Assembly: GCF_000328565.1 (NCBI RefSeq)
Contig: NC_019966.1
Location: forward strand, 2,914,001-2,978,000
Direction of reading: 5' to 3'
From: Mycobacterium sp. JS623
GTDB lineage: Bacteria > Actinomycetota > Actinomycetes > Mycobacteriales > Mycobacteriaceae
Length of the DNA: 64,000 nucleotides
Below are positions 20,788 through 29,020 of this stretch, piece by piece. A program made the position numbers and the translations under genes. The notes under the pieces were generated by a model. That model did no database searches, had not been told where the DNA came from, and saw nothing but the letters and a program-made list of their open reading frames with translations. The first letter of the stretch is position 1, and each line of letters begins with the position of its first letter.

Positions 20788-22206
20788 GTGAATAGACGCG
20801 GGAAAATCGTCTGTACGCTCGGTCCGGCCACTGCCACCGACGAGACCTTGACGGCTCTGGTTGAGGCCGGGATGGACGTCGCACGGCTCAACTTCAGCCA
20901 CGGCGACTACGCCGATCACGAGGCCAACTACAAGCGGGTTCGCGCCGCTTCCGACCTGACTGGGCACGCCGTCGGCATCATGGCCGACCTACAGGGCCCC
21001 AAGATCCGCCTTGGTCGATTCAAGGACGGTCCGACCTTCTGGGCCAACGGCGAAACGGTGCGCATCACCGTCGATGACTGCGAAGGCTCCCACGACCGGG
21101 TGTCCACCACCTACAAGCGACTGGCCCAGGACGCCACGCCAGGAGACCGGGTGCTCGTCGACGACGGCAACGTGGGCCTCCTCGTTGACACCATCGAGGG
21201 CAACGACGTCGTCTGCACCGTCACCGAGGGCGGGCCGGTCAGTAACAACAAGGGCATGTCGCTGCCCGGCATGAATGTGTCCGCCCCCGCGCTGTCGGGC
21301 AAGGACATCGACGACCTCGAATTCGCGTTGAAGCTCGGCGTCGACCTCGTCGCGTTGTCGTTCGTCCGCTCGCCCGCAGACATCGAACTCGTGCACGAGA
21401 TCATGGACCGCGTCGGCAGGCGGGTTCCGGTGATCGCCAAGCTCGAAAAACCGGAAGCCATCGACAATCTCGAGGCGATCGTGCTGGCATTCGACGCGAT
21501 CATGGTGGCCCGCGGTGACCTCGGCGTCGAACTGCCGCTCGAGGAAGTGCCGCTGGTGCAGAAGCGTGCCATCCAAATGGCAAGGGAGAACGCCAAACCC
21601 GTCATCGTCGCCACTCAGATGCTGGAGTCGATGATCGAGAATTCGCGGCCGACCCGCGCCGAAGCGTCCGACGTCGCCAACGCCGTGCTCGACGGCGCGG
21701 ACGCGGTGATGCTCTCGGGTGAGACGTCGGTCGGCAAGTTCCCGCTCGAAGCCGTCAAGACGATGGCTCGCATCATCCATGCGGTCGAGGAGAATTCGGT
21801 GGCCGCACCGCCTCTCGCGCACGTGCCGCGCACCAAGCGCGGCGTCATCTCGTATGCGGCCCGCGATATCGGCGAACGCCTGGACGCCAAGGCACTTGTG
21901 GCCTTCACCCAATCCGGCGACACCGTGCGCAGGCTTGCGCGGTTGCACACCCCGCTGCCGGTGCTGGCGTTCACGTCCCTGCCCGAGGTGCGCAGCCAAT
22001 TGGCGCTGACGTGGGGCACCGAGACGTTCATCGTGCCGCATATCGCCAGTACTGACGGCATGATCCGCCAGGTGGACAAGTCGCTGCTGGAGCTCGGCCG
22101 CTACAAGCGCGGCGAGCTGGTGGTCATCGTCGCGGGCGCACCGCCTGGCACAGTAGGCTCCACGAACCTGATCCACGTGCACCGGATCGGGGAGGAAGAC
22201 GTTTAG
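20788..22206 (+). CDS. pyk: Pyruvate kinase
   Basis: A 472-residue enzyme that converts phosphoenolpyruvate and ADP to pyruvate and ATP, the last step of glycolysis. The barrel begins NRRGKIVCTLGPAT; other motifs are MADLQGPKIRLG, SLPGMNVSAPALS, the active-site block VIAKLEKPEAIDNL and MVARGDLGVELPLEEVPLVQ, TQMLESMIENSRPTRAEASD, and a C-terminal allosteric domain with VAFTQSGDTVRRLA. Starting at GTG 20788 gives the same length I recall for M. tuberculosis PykA (472) and fits the leaderless promoter; ATG 20776 would add four residues. tesB follows by 13 bp. Confidence 0.95.
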   Translation: MNRRGKIVCTLGPATATDETLTALVEAGMDVARLNFSHGDYADHEANYKRVRAASDLTGHAVGIMADLQGPKIRLGRFKDGPTFWANGETVRITVDDCEGSHDRVSTTYKRLAQDATPGDRVLVDDGNVGLLVDTIEGNDVVCTVTEGGPVSNNKGMSLPGMNVSAPALSGKDIDDLEFALKLGVDLVALSFVRSPADIELVHEIMDRVGRRVPVIAKLEKPEAIDNLEAIVLAFDAIMVARGDLGVELPLEEVPLVQKRAIQMARENAKPVIVATQMLESMIENSRPTRAEASDVANAVLDGADAVMLSGETSVGKFPLEAVKTMARIIHAVEENSVAAPPLAHVPRTKRGVISYAARDIGERLDAKALVAFTQSGDTVRRLARLHTPLPVLAFTSLPEVRSQLALTWGTETFIVPHIASTDGMIRQVDKSLLELGRYKRGELVVIVAGAPPGTVGSTNLIHVHRIGEEDV

Positions 22207-22219
22207 CAGGAGGTTTTGA

Positions 22220-23089
22220 GTGTCGACAGCGGACTTCAAAGAACTGCTGTCGATCCTCGACCTCTCCCGCGAGGACGACGACCTCTTTATCGGTTCGCAC
22301 CCGAGCAAGAATCCGATCAGGACGTTCGGCGGTCAGATGATGGCCCAGGCCTTCGTCGCCGCCAGCCGCAGCCTCGAACACGAGGTGCCGCCGAGCGCGA
22401 TGTCGGTGCACTTCATCGCGGGCGGCGATCCCGAGAAGGATCTCGAATTCCGCGTCGTGCGGCTGCGTGACGAGCGCCGCTTCGCCAATCGTCGTGTCGA
22501 CGTGATGCAGGGCGGCAAGGTGCTGACGACGGCCATGGTCGCGTTCCTCTCTGGCGGCCAAGGGCTCGAGCACGGTGTCGAACCTCCCGTGCTCAACGAC
22601 CCGGAATCGCTGCTGCCAGTGGATGATCTGCTGCAGGGTTATGAGGACGTCGTGCCGCATTTCGTCGAGGCGCTGCGGCCGATCGACTGGCGTTACACCA
22701 ACGACCCGACGTGGGTGATGCGCGACAAGGGGGACCGGCTTCCGCATAACCGAGTGTGGATGAGGACGGTCGCCCGGATGCCCGACGATCCGGTCATGCA
22801 CGCCGCCGCGATGGTGTATTCGTCGGACACCACCGTGCTCGACTCGATCATCACCACGCATGGCCTGTCGTGGGGCTACGACCGCATTTTTGCCGTGACC
22901 GCCAACCATTCGGTGTGGTTTCACCGGCCGGTGCGCTTCGACGAATGGGTGCTGTACTCCACGTCCTCGCCGGTGGCGGCGGACTCGCGTGGCCTTGGCA
23001 CCGGGCATTTTTTCGACCGGTCGGGCCAACTGTTGGCCACCGTGGTCCAGGAAGGCATCGTCAAGTATTTCCCCGGTAAACCCAGGTAG
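22220..23089 (+). CDS. tesB: Acyl-CoA thioesterase II (TesB family)
   Basis: A 289-residue double-hotdog thioesterase that hydrolyses medium- and long-chain acyl-CoA to free acid and CoA. Conserved segments include RTFGGQMMAQAFVAA, the SMSVHFIAGG-like strand MSVHFIAGGDPEKD, ERRFANRRVDVMQGG, SSDTTVLDSI and the second hotdog motif SVWFHRPVRFDEWVLY. The GTG at 22220 has a near-perfect ribosome site AGGAGG (22208-22213) with 6-nt spacing. It lies 13 bp behind pyk, as tesB1 (Rv1618) does in M. tuberculosis, so the two are probably co-transcribed. Confidence 0.93.
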   Translation: MSTADFKELLSILDLSREDDDLFIGSHPSKNPIRTFGGQMMAQAFVAASRSLEHEVPPSAMSVHFIAGGDPEKDLEFRVVRLRDERRFANRRVDVMQGGKVLTTAMVAFLSGGQGLEHGVEPPVLNDPESLLPVDDLLQGYEDVVPHFVEALRPIDWRYTNDPTWVMRDKGDRLPHNRVWMRTVARMPDDPVMHAAAMVYSSDTTVLDSIITTHGLSWGYDRIFAVTANHSVWFHRPVRFDEWVLYSTSSPVAADSRGLGTGHFFDRSGQLLATVVQEGIVKYFPGKPR

Positions 23090-23095
23090 CGGGCG

Positions 23096-23101
23096 TAACC
23101 T
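23096..23101 (+). promoter_or_regulatory. -10 element of the DUF2156 gene (leaderless)
   Basis: TAACCT ends 6 nt before GTG 23108, with no Shine-Dalgarno sequence. The 18-bp gap after tesB therefore appears to contain a start-proximal promoter. Confidence 0.5.
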
Positions 23102-23107
23102 TTTGCT

Positions 23108-24505
23108 GTGAGCGAATCGCACGTCAATTTTGCTCCCCGGTTGCGCGCCCGCGAGCGGGTCGTCGTCCACGTGGATTCGCCCGCCGCGCGCTGGATCAGC
23201 GCGCTCGCGGTGCTGTCCATGTTCTGCTGGCTGATCCTGTTGCTTACCCGCGACCACGACCGCGACTGGCATGCCGCGGGCCGGCTGGCGTGGTCGCTGA
23301 CGCTGCTGTTCGCGGTCGCGTTGATCGCCCGCGGCATCTTCTTGGGCAGGCCGGTGACGGCGGCACACGCCTGGATGGCATTGGCGGCGGTGCTCGTCGG
23401 CCTCGGCGCGCATGTACTGGTGTTCGACCTCGGGGGCAACCTGTTGATTGTCGCGGCAGGCGCGCTGTTGATGTGGCCTACCAGCGCCCGGCCGAATCCC
23501 ACTGACCTGCACCGGGTTTGGGCGCTAGTCGACATGACGACGGCTGACCCGCTCGCGCCGTTCGCGATGCAGGATTTGAAGTGCTATCACTTCAACGCCG
23601 ACCGGACGGCGGCCATCGCGTACCGCACCCGGATGGGTTACGCGGTGGTCAGCGGCGACCCGATCGGCGACCAATCCCGCTACCCCGAACTCGTTGCCGA
23701 CTTCGCCGCGATGTGTCACTCCCACGGCTGGCGCATGGTCGTGCTCGGCTGCAGCCAACGGCGGCTGGAACTTTGGGACGATGCGACGGTGCTCGGCCAG
23801 TCGCTGCGCGCCGTGCCGATCGGGCGCGACGTCGTCATCGATGTGACGGCGTTCGACATGGTCGGGCGCAAGTACCGCAACCTACGGCAGGCCGTGCATC
23901 GCACGCGGAACTTCGGTGTGACCACCGAGGTGGTGTCCGAGCAGGGCCTCGACGACGGCATGCTGGCCGAGCTGACCGAGGTGCTGTTGGCCTCACCCAG
24001 CGGGGCGCGCACCGAACGGGGCTTCTCGATGTGCCTCGACGGCGCCCTCGAAGGCCGGTATCCCGGTGTGCAGTTGATCGTCGCCCGCGACAAGCACGGG
24101 CGGGTGCAGGGCTTTCACCGGTATGCGACCGCGGGTCAGGGCAGCGAGGTGTCCCTTGACGTGCCATGGCGGCGCCGCGGCGCGCCGAACGGCATCGACG
24201 AACGGCTGTCGGTCGACATGATCGCGTGGGCCCGCGACAACGGGGCCCAGCGGCTGTCGCTCGCCTTCGCGGCGTTCCCGGAGATCTTCAACGACAAGCA
24301 CCGCGGCAAGATCGCGAGTCTGATCTATACGGCGATTCACCTGGGCGACGCGCTGATTGCGCTCGAATCGCTCTACCGCTACCTGCGCAAATTCCATGCG
24401 CTCGGCGATCGTCGCCACGTGATGGTGTCGCTGACGCAGATCCTGCCGGTGGCGGCGGTGCTGCTGTCGCTGGAATTCCTGCCGAGGCGGCGACGGCTGC
24501 GCTAG
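23108..24505 (+). CDS. Membrane protein with DUF2156 (MprF/LysX-type aminoacyl transferase-like) domain
   Basis: A 465-residue protein with three or four membrane helices in the first 135 residues (WISALAVLSMFCWLILLL, LAWSLTLLFAVALIARGIFL, AWMALAAVLVGLGAHVLVF). A cytosolic GNAT-fold domain of DUF2156 type follows, with AIAYRTRMGYAVVSGDPIGD, GCSQRRLELW, KYRNLRQAVHRTRNFG and EIFNDKHRGKI. In MprF and LysX the related domain adds lysine to phosphatidylglycerol; the specificity here is unknown. It matches Rv1619 in position and layout. Its TAG stop overlaps the stop of the convergent DUF4190 gene (CTAG). Confidence 0.85.
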   Translation: MSESHVNFAPRLRARERVVVHVDSPAARWISALAVLSMFCWLILLLTRDHDRDWHAAGRLAWSLTLLFAVALIARGIFLGRPVTAAHAWMALAAVLVGLGAHVLVFDLGGNLLIVAAGALLMWPTSARPNPTDLHRVWALVDMTTADPLAPFAMQDLKCYHFNADRTAAIAYRTRMGYAVVSGDPIGDQSRYPELVADFAAMCHSHGWRMVVLGCSQRRLELWDDATVLGQSLRAVPIGRDVVIDVTAFDMVGRKYRNLRQAVHRTRNFGVTTEVVSEQGLDDGMLAELTEVLLASPSGARTERGFSMCLDGALEGRYPGVQLIVARDKHGRVQGFHRYATAGQGSEVSLDVPWRRRGAPNGIDERLSVDMIAWARDNGAQRLSLAFAAFPEIFNDKHRGKIASLIYTAIHLGDALIALESLYRYLRKFHALGDRRHVMVSLTQILPVAAVLLSLEFLPRRRRLR

Positions 24506-24987
24506 CTGTGCCGCGTGACCGTTACCGAGAACTGATTCTCGACGTGTTGACGGAATTGGTCGGCGCACTTCTGGATCGCTTGCTGGTCGGAGCCGGCCTT
24601 GGATAGACAGTCGACGTAGTTGGATCCGCCTACATCTTCGAACATGCCGATCCAGATCGGGATGAAGACCAGCGAGACGACGATCGCCAAGAACCCCAAC
24701 ACGATTCCGGCGATCGCGACGCCGCCGTTAGTGGCTTCGCCCCGTTTCACCCGCCCCCGCGCAACGAACCCCATGATGATGGCGCCGACGCCGAGGATGA
24801 CACCGCCGACCACGGTCCAGCAGAGCACCAAGCCGATGATCGCGACCACCAATGCGGCAATGCCGAGCCCATTGCGGGGACCGACGGGAGCGGCGTACCC
24901 CGCGTACGGCTGCGGTGGCGGCGGGGGATAGCCGCCAGGGTACGAACCCCATTGAGGTGGTGGCGGTGGCGGCGGCGGTTCGCTCAT
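24502..24987 (-). CDS. Pro-rich DUF4190-type membrane protein
   Basis: A 161-residue protein. A cytosolic N-terminus with polyproline tracts (SEPPPPPPPPQWGSYPGGY) leads to two membrane helices (LGIAALVVAIIGLVLCWTVV and VAIAGIVLGFLAIVVSLVFI) flanking a basic loop (ARGRVKRGEATNGG), the DUF4190 pattern. A short tail with two cysteines (VDCLSKAGS, QKCADQF) is probably outside. It starts 10 nt after the cydC stop, so it is likely the last gene of the cyd run, though nothing shows a direct role in cytochrome bd assembly. Confidence 0.8.
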   Translation of the reverse strand: MSEPPPPPPPPQWGSYPGGYPPPPPQPYAGYAAPVGPRNGLGIAALVVAIIGLVLCWTVVGGVILGVGAIIMGFVARGRVKRGEATNGGVAIAGIVLGFLAIVVSLVFIPIWIGMFEDVGGSNYVDCLSKAGSDQQAIQKCADQFRQHVENQFSVTVTRHS

Positions 24988-24997
24988 GCCGGTGAGG

Positions 24998-26473
24998 CTA
25001 CTCGCCGGAGCTGAGATTGAGTACGGGACAGACAACACCGCCGGGCAGGTGGTGGGTGGCGATGACGACGGTGCGGTCGGCAGGGAAAAGCGCGCCGGGG
25101 GTGAGGAGTTCGCTCAGCAGCCGGTCGCTGTCGGCGGTGTCGAGATGCTCGGTCGGTTCGTCGAGCAGCACGGTCGGCGCCGTCGAGATCAACGCCCGCG
25201 CCAGCAGCAGCCGCCTGCGCTGTCCTGCCGAGACGGCCGCCGCGCCGCCGACGAGCACCGTAGCCAATCCGTTTGGCAGTGCGTCGAGCCAATCACCAAG
25301 ACCCACCTGCCGCAGCGCATCTCGCAGCTCCTCGTCGGTGGCGTCACCGCGGGCGACAAGCAAGTTGTCGCGCACCGTGGTGGCGAACAGATGCGCGTCT
25401 TCGGCGAAAAAGGCTTCCTTCGACGGGTTTTCGGCCATCGTCATCAGCAGTGTGGTCTTGCCGGAACCGCTCGGCCCGGTCACTGCGAGCCGGTCACCTT
25501 CTTGGAACGCGACGGGCGTCACTCGCGGCCGCATCCGCATCTCGGCGTCCGGTTCAACGAGGTCGCGCAACCCTCGGGCCGCGAGCCGCGAGCGAGTCAG
25601 TTGCACAGCGGCGGCGGGCAACGTGGCGATCGCCTCAAACGCCGCGAGCGGCACCAGCATCAGTATCGCCGCAGTCGTCGGCGCGACCGCGTCGGCGATC
25701 CCGATGGCGGCCACGACGGCGCCGAGCACGCTGACGCCGAGTGTCGCAGTTGGTGCGGCAGCGGCCACCGCGGCTGGCCGAGCGGCTCGGTCGGCGGCCC
25801 GGCCCCACGCGCGGTGTCGGCGGTCGGCTTCGGAGATGATGTCGTCGAGGCGTCCTGCGACCCGCAGCTCGGGTGCGTGCTCAAGAGCCAGCATGACCGC
25901 GATATCGCGGCCTGAATGATGCTGCGCAGCAACATCTTCAGCAGCGGTAGCGGCGCGGGCTGCGAGCCACGGCGCGACAACCCCTGCGATCAATAGACAG
26001 ACTGCGAGCACGACCGCCGCGGCCAGGGAGATCACCGCGATTGCGGCCACGGCCGCCACAGAGAGCACTGCAGCGACCGCGATCGGCAACACCGCGCGCA
26101 CCAGCACATCGGAGAGTTCGTCGACCGAGGCGCCGATGCGGGCCACCAATTCACCGCTGTGCAGACGCATCGCGATGTCGGCGGGCGCGTCGGCGAGCCT
26201 GCGGTACAGCGTTTCGCGCGTGTCCGCAGCGGCCCGCAGTGCGGTGTCGTGGGCCGCCAATCGCTGGCAATATCCGAGCGCACCGCGCGAGATGCCCAGT
26301 GCGCGGACCGCAACCACCGCCACCGAGAGGTCGAGCACGGGCGGCATCTGCCAGGCCCTGGTGATCAACCACGCCGAAACGCCGGTCAGCGCCAGCGCGC
26401 TGCCCAGCGACAGCACGCCGAGTGCGACGGCCAGCAGCAACCGGGGCAAGCGGGGGCGCAACAGGTCACGCAT
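24998..26473 (-). CDS. cydC: Thiol reductant ABC exporter subunit CydC
   Basis: A 491-residue half-transporter: six-helix membrane domain (about 1-300) and a C-terminal ATPase. With CydD it forms the glutathione/cysteine-type exporter needed to assemble cytochrome bd. Walker A is GPSGSGKTT, the degenerate signature is VSAGQRRRL, Walker B is VLLDEPTEHLD, and the switch region is IATHHLPGG. The stretch between Walker A and the Q-loop equivalent (FFAEDAHLF) is only about 20 residues, shorter than usual, so the nucleotide domain is compact. ATG 26473 overlaps the end of cydD by 8 bp. Confidence 0.9.
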   Translation of the reverse strand: MRDLLRPRLPRLLLAVALGVLSLGSALALTGVSAWLITRAWQMPPVLDLSVAVVAVRALGISRGALGYCQRLAAHDTALRAAADTRETLYRRLADAPADIAMRLHSGELVARIGASVDELSDVLVRAVLPIAVAAVLSVAAVAAIAVISLAAAVVLAVCLLIAGVVAPWLAARAATAAEDVAAQHHSGRDIAVMLALEHAPELRVAGRLDDIISEADRRHRAWGRAADRAARPAAVAAAAPTATLGVSVLGAVVAAIGIADAVAPTTAAILMLVPLAAFEAIATLPAAAVQLTRSRLAARGLRDLVEPDAEMRMRPRVTPVAFQEGDRLAVTGPSGSGKTTLLMTMAENPSKEAFFAEDAHLFATTVRDNLLVARGDATDEELRDALRQVGLGDWLDALPNGLATVLVGGAAAVSAGQRRRLLLARALISTAPTVLLDEPTEHLDTADSDRLLSELLTPGALFPADRTVVIATHHLPGGVVCPVLNLSSGE

Positions 26474-27944
26474 CGACCAAGCTCCCCATGCGTAGCACCC
26501 GGTCGCCGATCGCCAGCACCGGGTCACGGTGGCCGACAACCAGGACGGCCGCGCCTGCGCGAGCGCGCGCCACGATCTCCCGCAGCACACGGGCTTCCAG
26601 CGCAGCGTCCAGGTGCGATGTCGGTTCGTCGAGAAGCAGCACCGACGCCTCCGAACCGAACACCCGCGCCAGGCCGAGTCGTTGGCGTTGGCCAAGTGAC
26701 AGGCCGACTCCTCCGCGGCCGATCACCGTGTCCAAACCGTCCGGCAATACGGCAAGCACCTGGTCGAAACCCGCAGCCCGGCAGGCCATTTCGAGATCCG
26801 CCAGCGGTCCGAACAGCTCGAGGTTGTCGCGGATGCTGCCCGGCACAAGGATGGGACGCTGGGCCAGCCACGCCACCTGCCTCCACCACGCCTGCGGCTG
26901 CGACGAATCGAGCCCGAGAATGCTGTGCAATAGCGTGGTCTTTCCGGCACCGTTCGGTCCGGTCAACACCGTGACTACACCCGGTTCGAGTTCGACGTCC
27001 AGTGCGGGCGGCGCGGCCGGTCCCGGCTGGGCGGTTTCCAGTAGCTCAAAGGCCTTGTCGGCGGCCACCTTCCCATCCTGCGCCGCATGGAACTCCATGC
27101 CGACGCGGCGCAGCGGCCAGAACACCTCCGGCGCCAGCAGCAGCGCGGTCAGACCTGCGGCCAGCGTCATATCGCCGAACACCAGACGCAGGCCCACCCC
27201 GACCGCGACGAGCGCGACGCCGAGCGTGGCCAACAGCTCCAGCACGAGTGCTGACAGGAACGCGATGCGCAGCGTGGACATCGCCGATCGGCGGTGGGCC
27301 GCACCGAGTTCGGCGATCCGCTGCGCGGAGTCGCCCACTCGGCCCAATGCGCGCAGCGTGGGGATGCCCGCCACCAGATCGAGCAGCCGCGACTGCAGTG
27401 TGGTCATCGCGGCAAGCGACGCCGCGGAGCGATCGCGGGTGAGCAATCCGATGAGCACCATGAATATCGGAATGAGGGGCAACGCGACAACGACGATGGC
27501 CGCGGACCGCCAGTCATAGAGCGCGATGACCACCACTGCAGCCGGGGTGAGGATGGCTGCGAGGAACAGCGACGGCAGATATGACGTGAAATACGGCCGC
27601 AGTCCGTCCAGCCCCCTGGTGATCAGCGCGGCGGCGGATTCACGCTGAGCGGCGAGCTGCCGCGGTGGCAGTTGGGCGACCTTGCGCAGCACCTCGCCTG
27701 CCAGTTCGCCGATCACCGCCGTCGCGCCCCGCTGAGACAGGCGGCCCTGCAGCCAGTGCGCGCCCGTGCGGATCACCCACAGCGCCACCAGGATCCACAG
27801 TGGGCCGGCCCAATGCGCCACAGTACGCGATTGCGGGTCGGTGATGACGCCCGCGACGATGTGCGCCAGCAGCACGGCCGAGGCGATGGTGGCGCCGCTG
27901 ATCACCGCACCGCAGACCACCGACGCGGCCAGGAAGCGCCGCAT
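26466..27944 (-). CDS. cydD: Thiol reductant ABC exporter subunit CydD
   Basis: About 492 residues from ATG 27944. Transmembrane domain with the CydD-type ASVVCGAVISGATIASAVLL first helix, then an ATPase with Walker A GPNGAGKTT, Q-loop AWLAQRPILVPGSIRDNL, signature LSLGQRQRLG, Walker B VLLLDEPTSHLD and VGHRDP. It partners CydC for export of reductant needed by cytochrome bd. The start is uncertain: homologues usually have a short amphipathic segment like LNLLQVSTAMRRFL, which here would need a CTG at 27971 overlapping the cydB stop (CTGA). The gene is 23 bp behind cydB if ATG is used. Confidence 0.9.
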   Translation of the reverse strand: MRRFLAASVVCGAVISGATIASAVLLAHIVAGVITDPQSRTVAHWAGPLWILVALWVIRTGAHWLQGRLSQRGATAVIGELAGEVLRKVAQLPPRQLAAQRESAAALITRGLDGLRPYFTSYLPSLFLAAILTPAAVVVIALYDWRSAAIVVVALPLIPIFMVLIGLLTRDRSAASLAAMTTLQSRLLDLVAGIPTLRALGRVGDSAQRIAELGAAHRRSAMSTLRIAFLSALVLELLATLGVALVAVGVGLRLVFGDMTLAAGLTALLLAPEVFWPLRRVGMEFHAAQDGKVAADKAFELLETAQPGPAAPPALDVELEPGVVTVLTGPNGAGKTTLLHSILGLDSSQPQAWWRQVAWLAQRPILVPGSIRDNLELFGPLADLEMACRAAGFDQVLAVLPDGLDTVIGRGGVGLSLGQRQRLGLARVFGSEASVLLLDEPTSHLDAALEARVLREIVARARAGAAVLVVGHRDPVLAIGDRVLRMGSLVDA

Positions 27945-27967
27945 CGCGGTGGAAACCTGCAGTAGGT

Positions 27968-29008
27968 TCAGGTCGATCGCCTCGCCAGTCCGATGGATGC
28001 GGGTATCGCGTCGGCGGTCATCCGACGGCGGAACACCCAGTACGTCCAGCCCTGACAGATCATCACCAGCGGGAGCAACGTCAGCGACGCCCACGACATG
28101 ATCTTCAGCGTGTAGGCCGTCGAGGACCCGTTGTAGATCGTCACGCTCCACTGCGGGTTGAGCGTGGACGGCAACAAGTTTGGATACATCGAGCCGAACA
28201 CCAGCACGGCCACCGCCACGATCACCACCACCATCGACACGAACGCCCACCCCTCGTGGCGGCGAGCCCACACCAGTGCGGCGGCAATCAACAGTGCGCC
28301 GACCGCGACGGCCAAAGGTAGCCAGGTCCATGCCTTGCCGTGCGCGAGCTGCGTCCACAGTCCGAAGCCACCGGCCAACACGATCACCGGTCCCGACAGC
28401 ACGCGCGCGAATCGGAATGCGTCGTCGTGCACCGGGCCCGCCGTTTTCAAAGCGATGAAAACGGCGCCATAGAAGGCGAACAGTGACGCGGTCGCGAGCC
28501 CGCCAAGCAGTGTGTACGCGTTGAGCACGTCGCCGATCGACAGGTCTACCCGGTGATCGGCACCAATTGGCAAGCCGCGCAGCAGGATTGCGAAGGCGAC
28601 GCCCCACAGGATCGCAGGCACCCATGACCCGATCGCGATGCCCGCGTCAGCCCGCGCCCGCCAGACGGGATCGTCGATCTTGCCCCGCCATTCGATGCCG
28701 ACGATGCGCAGGATCATCGCGAACAGGATCGCCAGCAGCGGCAGGTAAAGGGCGGAGAACATCGTCGCGTACCAGTTGGGGAATGCCGCGAACATCGATG
28801 CGCCCGCGGTGATCAGCCACACCTCGTTGGCATCCCAGACGGGCCCGATGGTGTTCAGCACTGCGCGCCTGCGGGTTTCGGGTTCTCCGCCGCCCGCCGC
28901 GCCGAGTGGGGCGATCAGCATGCCGACCCCGAAGTCGAAGCCCTCGAGCACGAGGAAGCCGAGGAACAGCGCCGCGATGATGAAGAACCAGAGTTCCTGA
29001 AGTCCCAC
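27968..29008 (-). CDS. cydB: Cytochrome bd ubiquinol/menaquinol oxidase subunit II
   Basis: A 346-residue membrane protein with eight or nine helices, the partner of CydA in the bd-type terminal oxidase, which reduces O2 at high affinity without pumping protons. Typical CydB features are the N-terminal LQELWFFIIAALFLGFLVLEGFDFGVGML, WDANEVWLITAGASMFAAFPNWYATMFS, and the C-terminal TLKIMSWASLTLLPLV. The start is GTG 29008 with a strong ribosome site (GGAGGA on the minus strand, spacing about 6). cydA ends 12 bp upstream, so the two are one transcript. Confidence 0.96.
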   Translation of the reverse strand: MGLQELWFFIIAALFLGFLVLEGFDFGVGMLIAPLGAAGGGEPETRRRAVLNTIGPVWDANEVWLITAGASMFAAFPNWYATMFSALYLPLLAILFAMILRIVGIEWRGKIDDPVWRARADAGIAIGSWVPAILWGVAFAILLRGLPIGADHRVDLSIGDVLNAYTLLGGLATASLFAFYGAVFIALKTAGPVHDDAFRFARVLSGPVIVLAGGFGLWTQLAHGKAWTWLPLAVAVGALLIAAALVWARRHEGWAFVSMVVVIVAVAVLVFGSMYPNLLPSTLNPQWSVTIYNGSSTAYTLKIMSWASLTLLPLVMICQGWTYWVFRRRMTADAIPASIGLARRST

Positions 29009-29020
29009 GATTTCCTCCTC

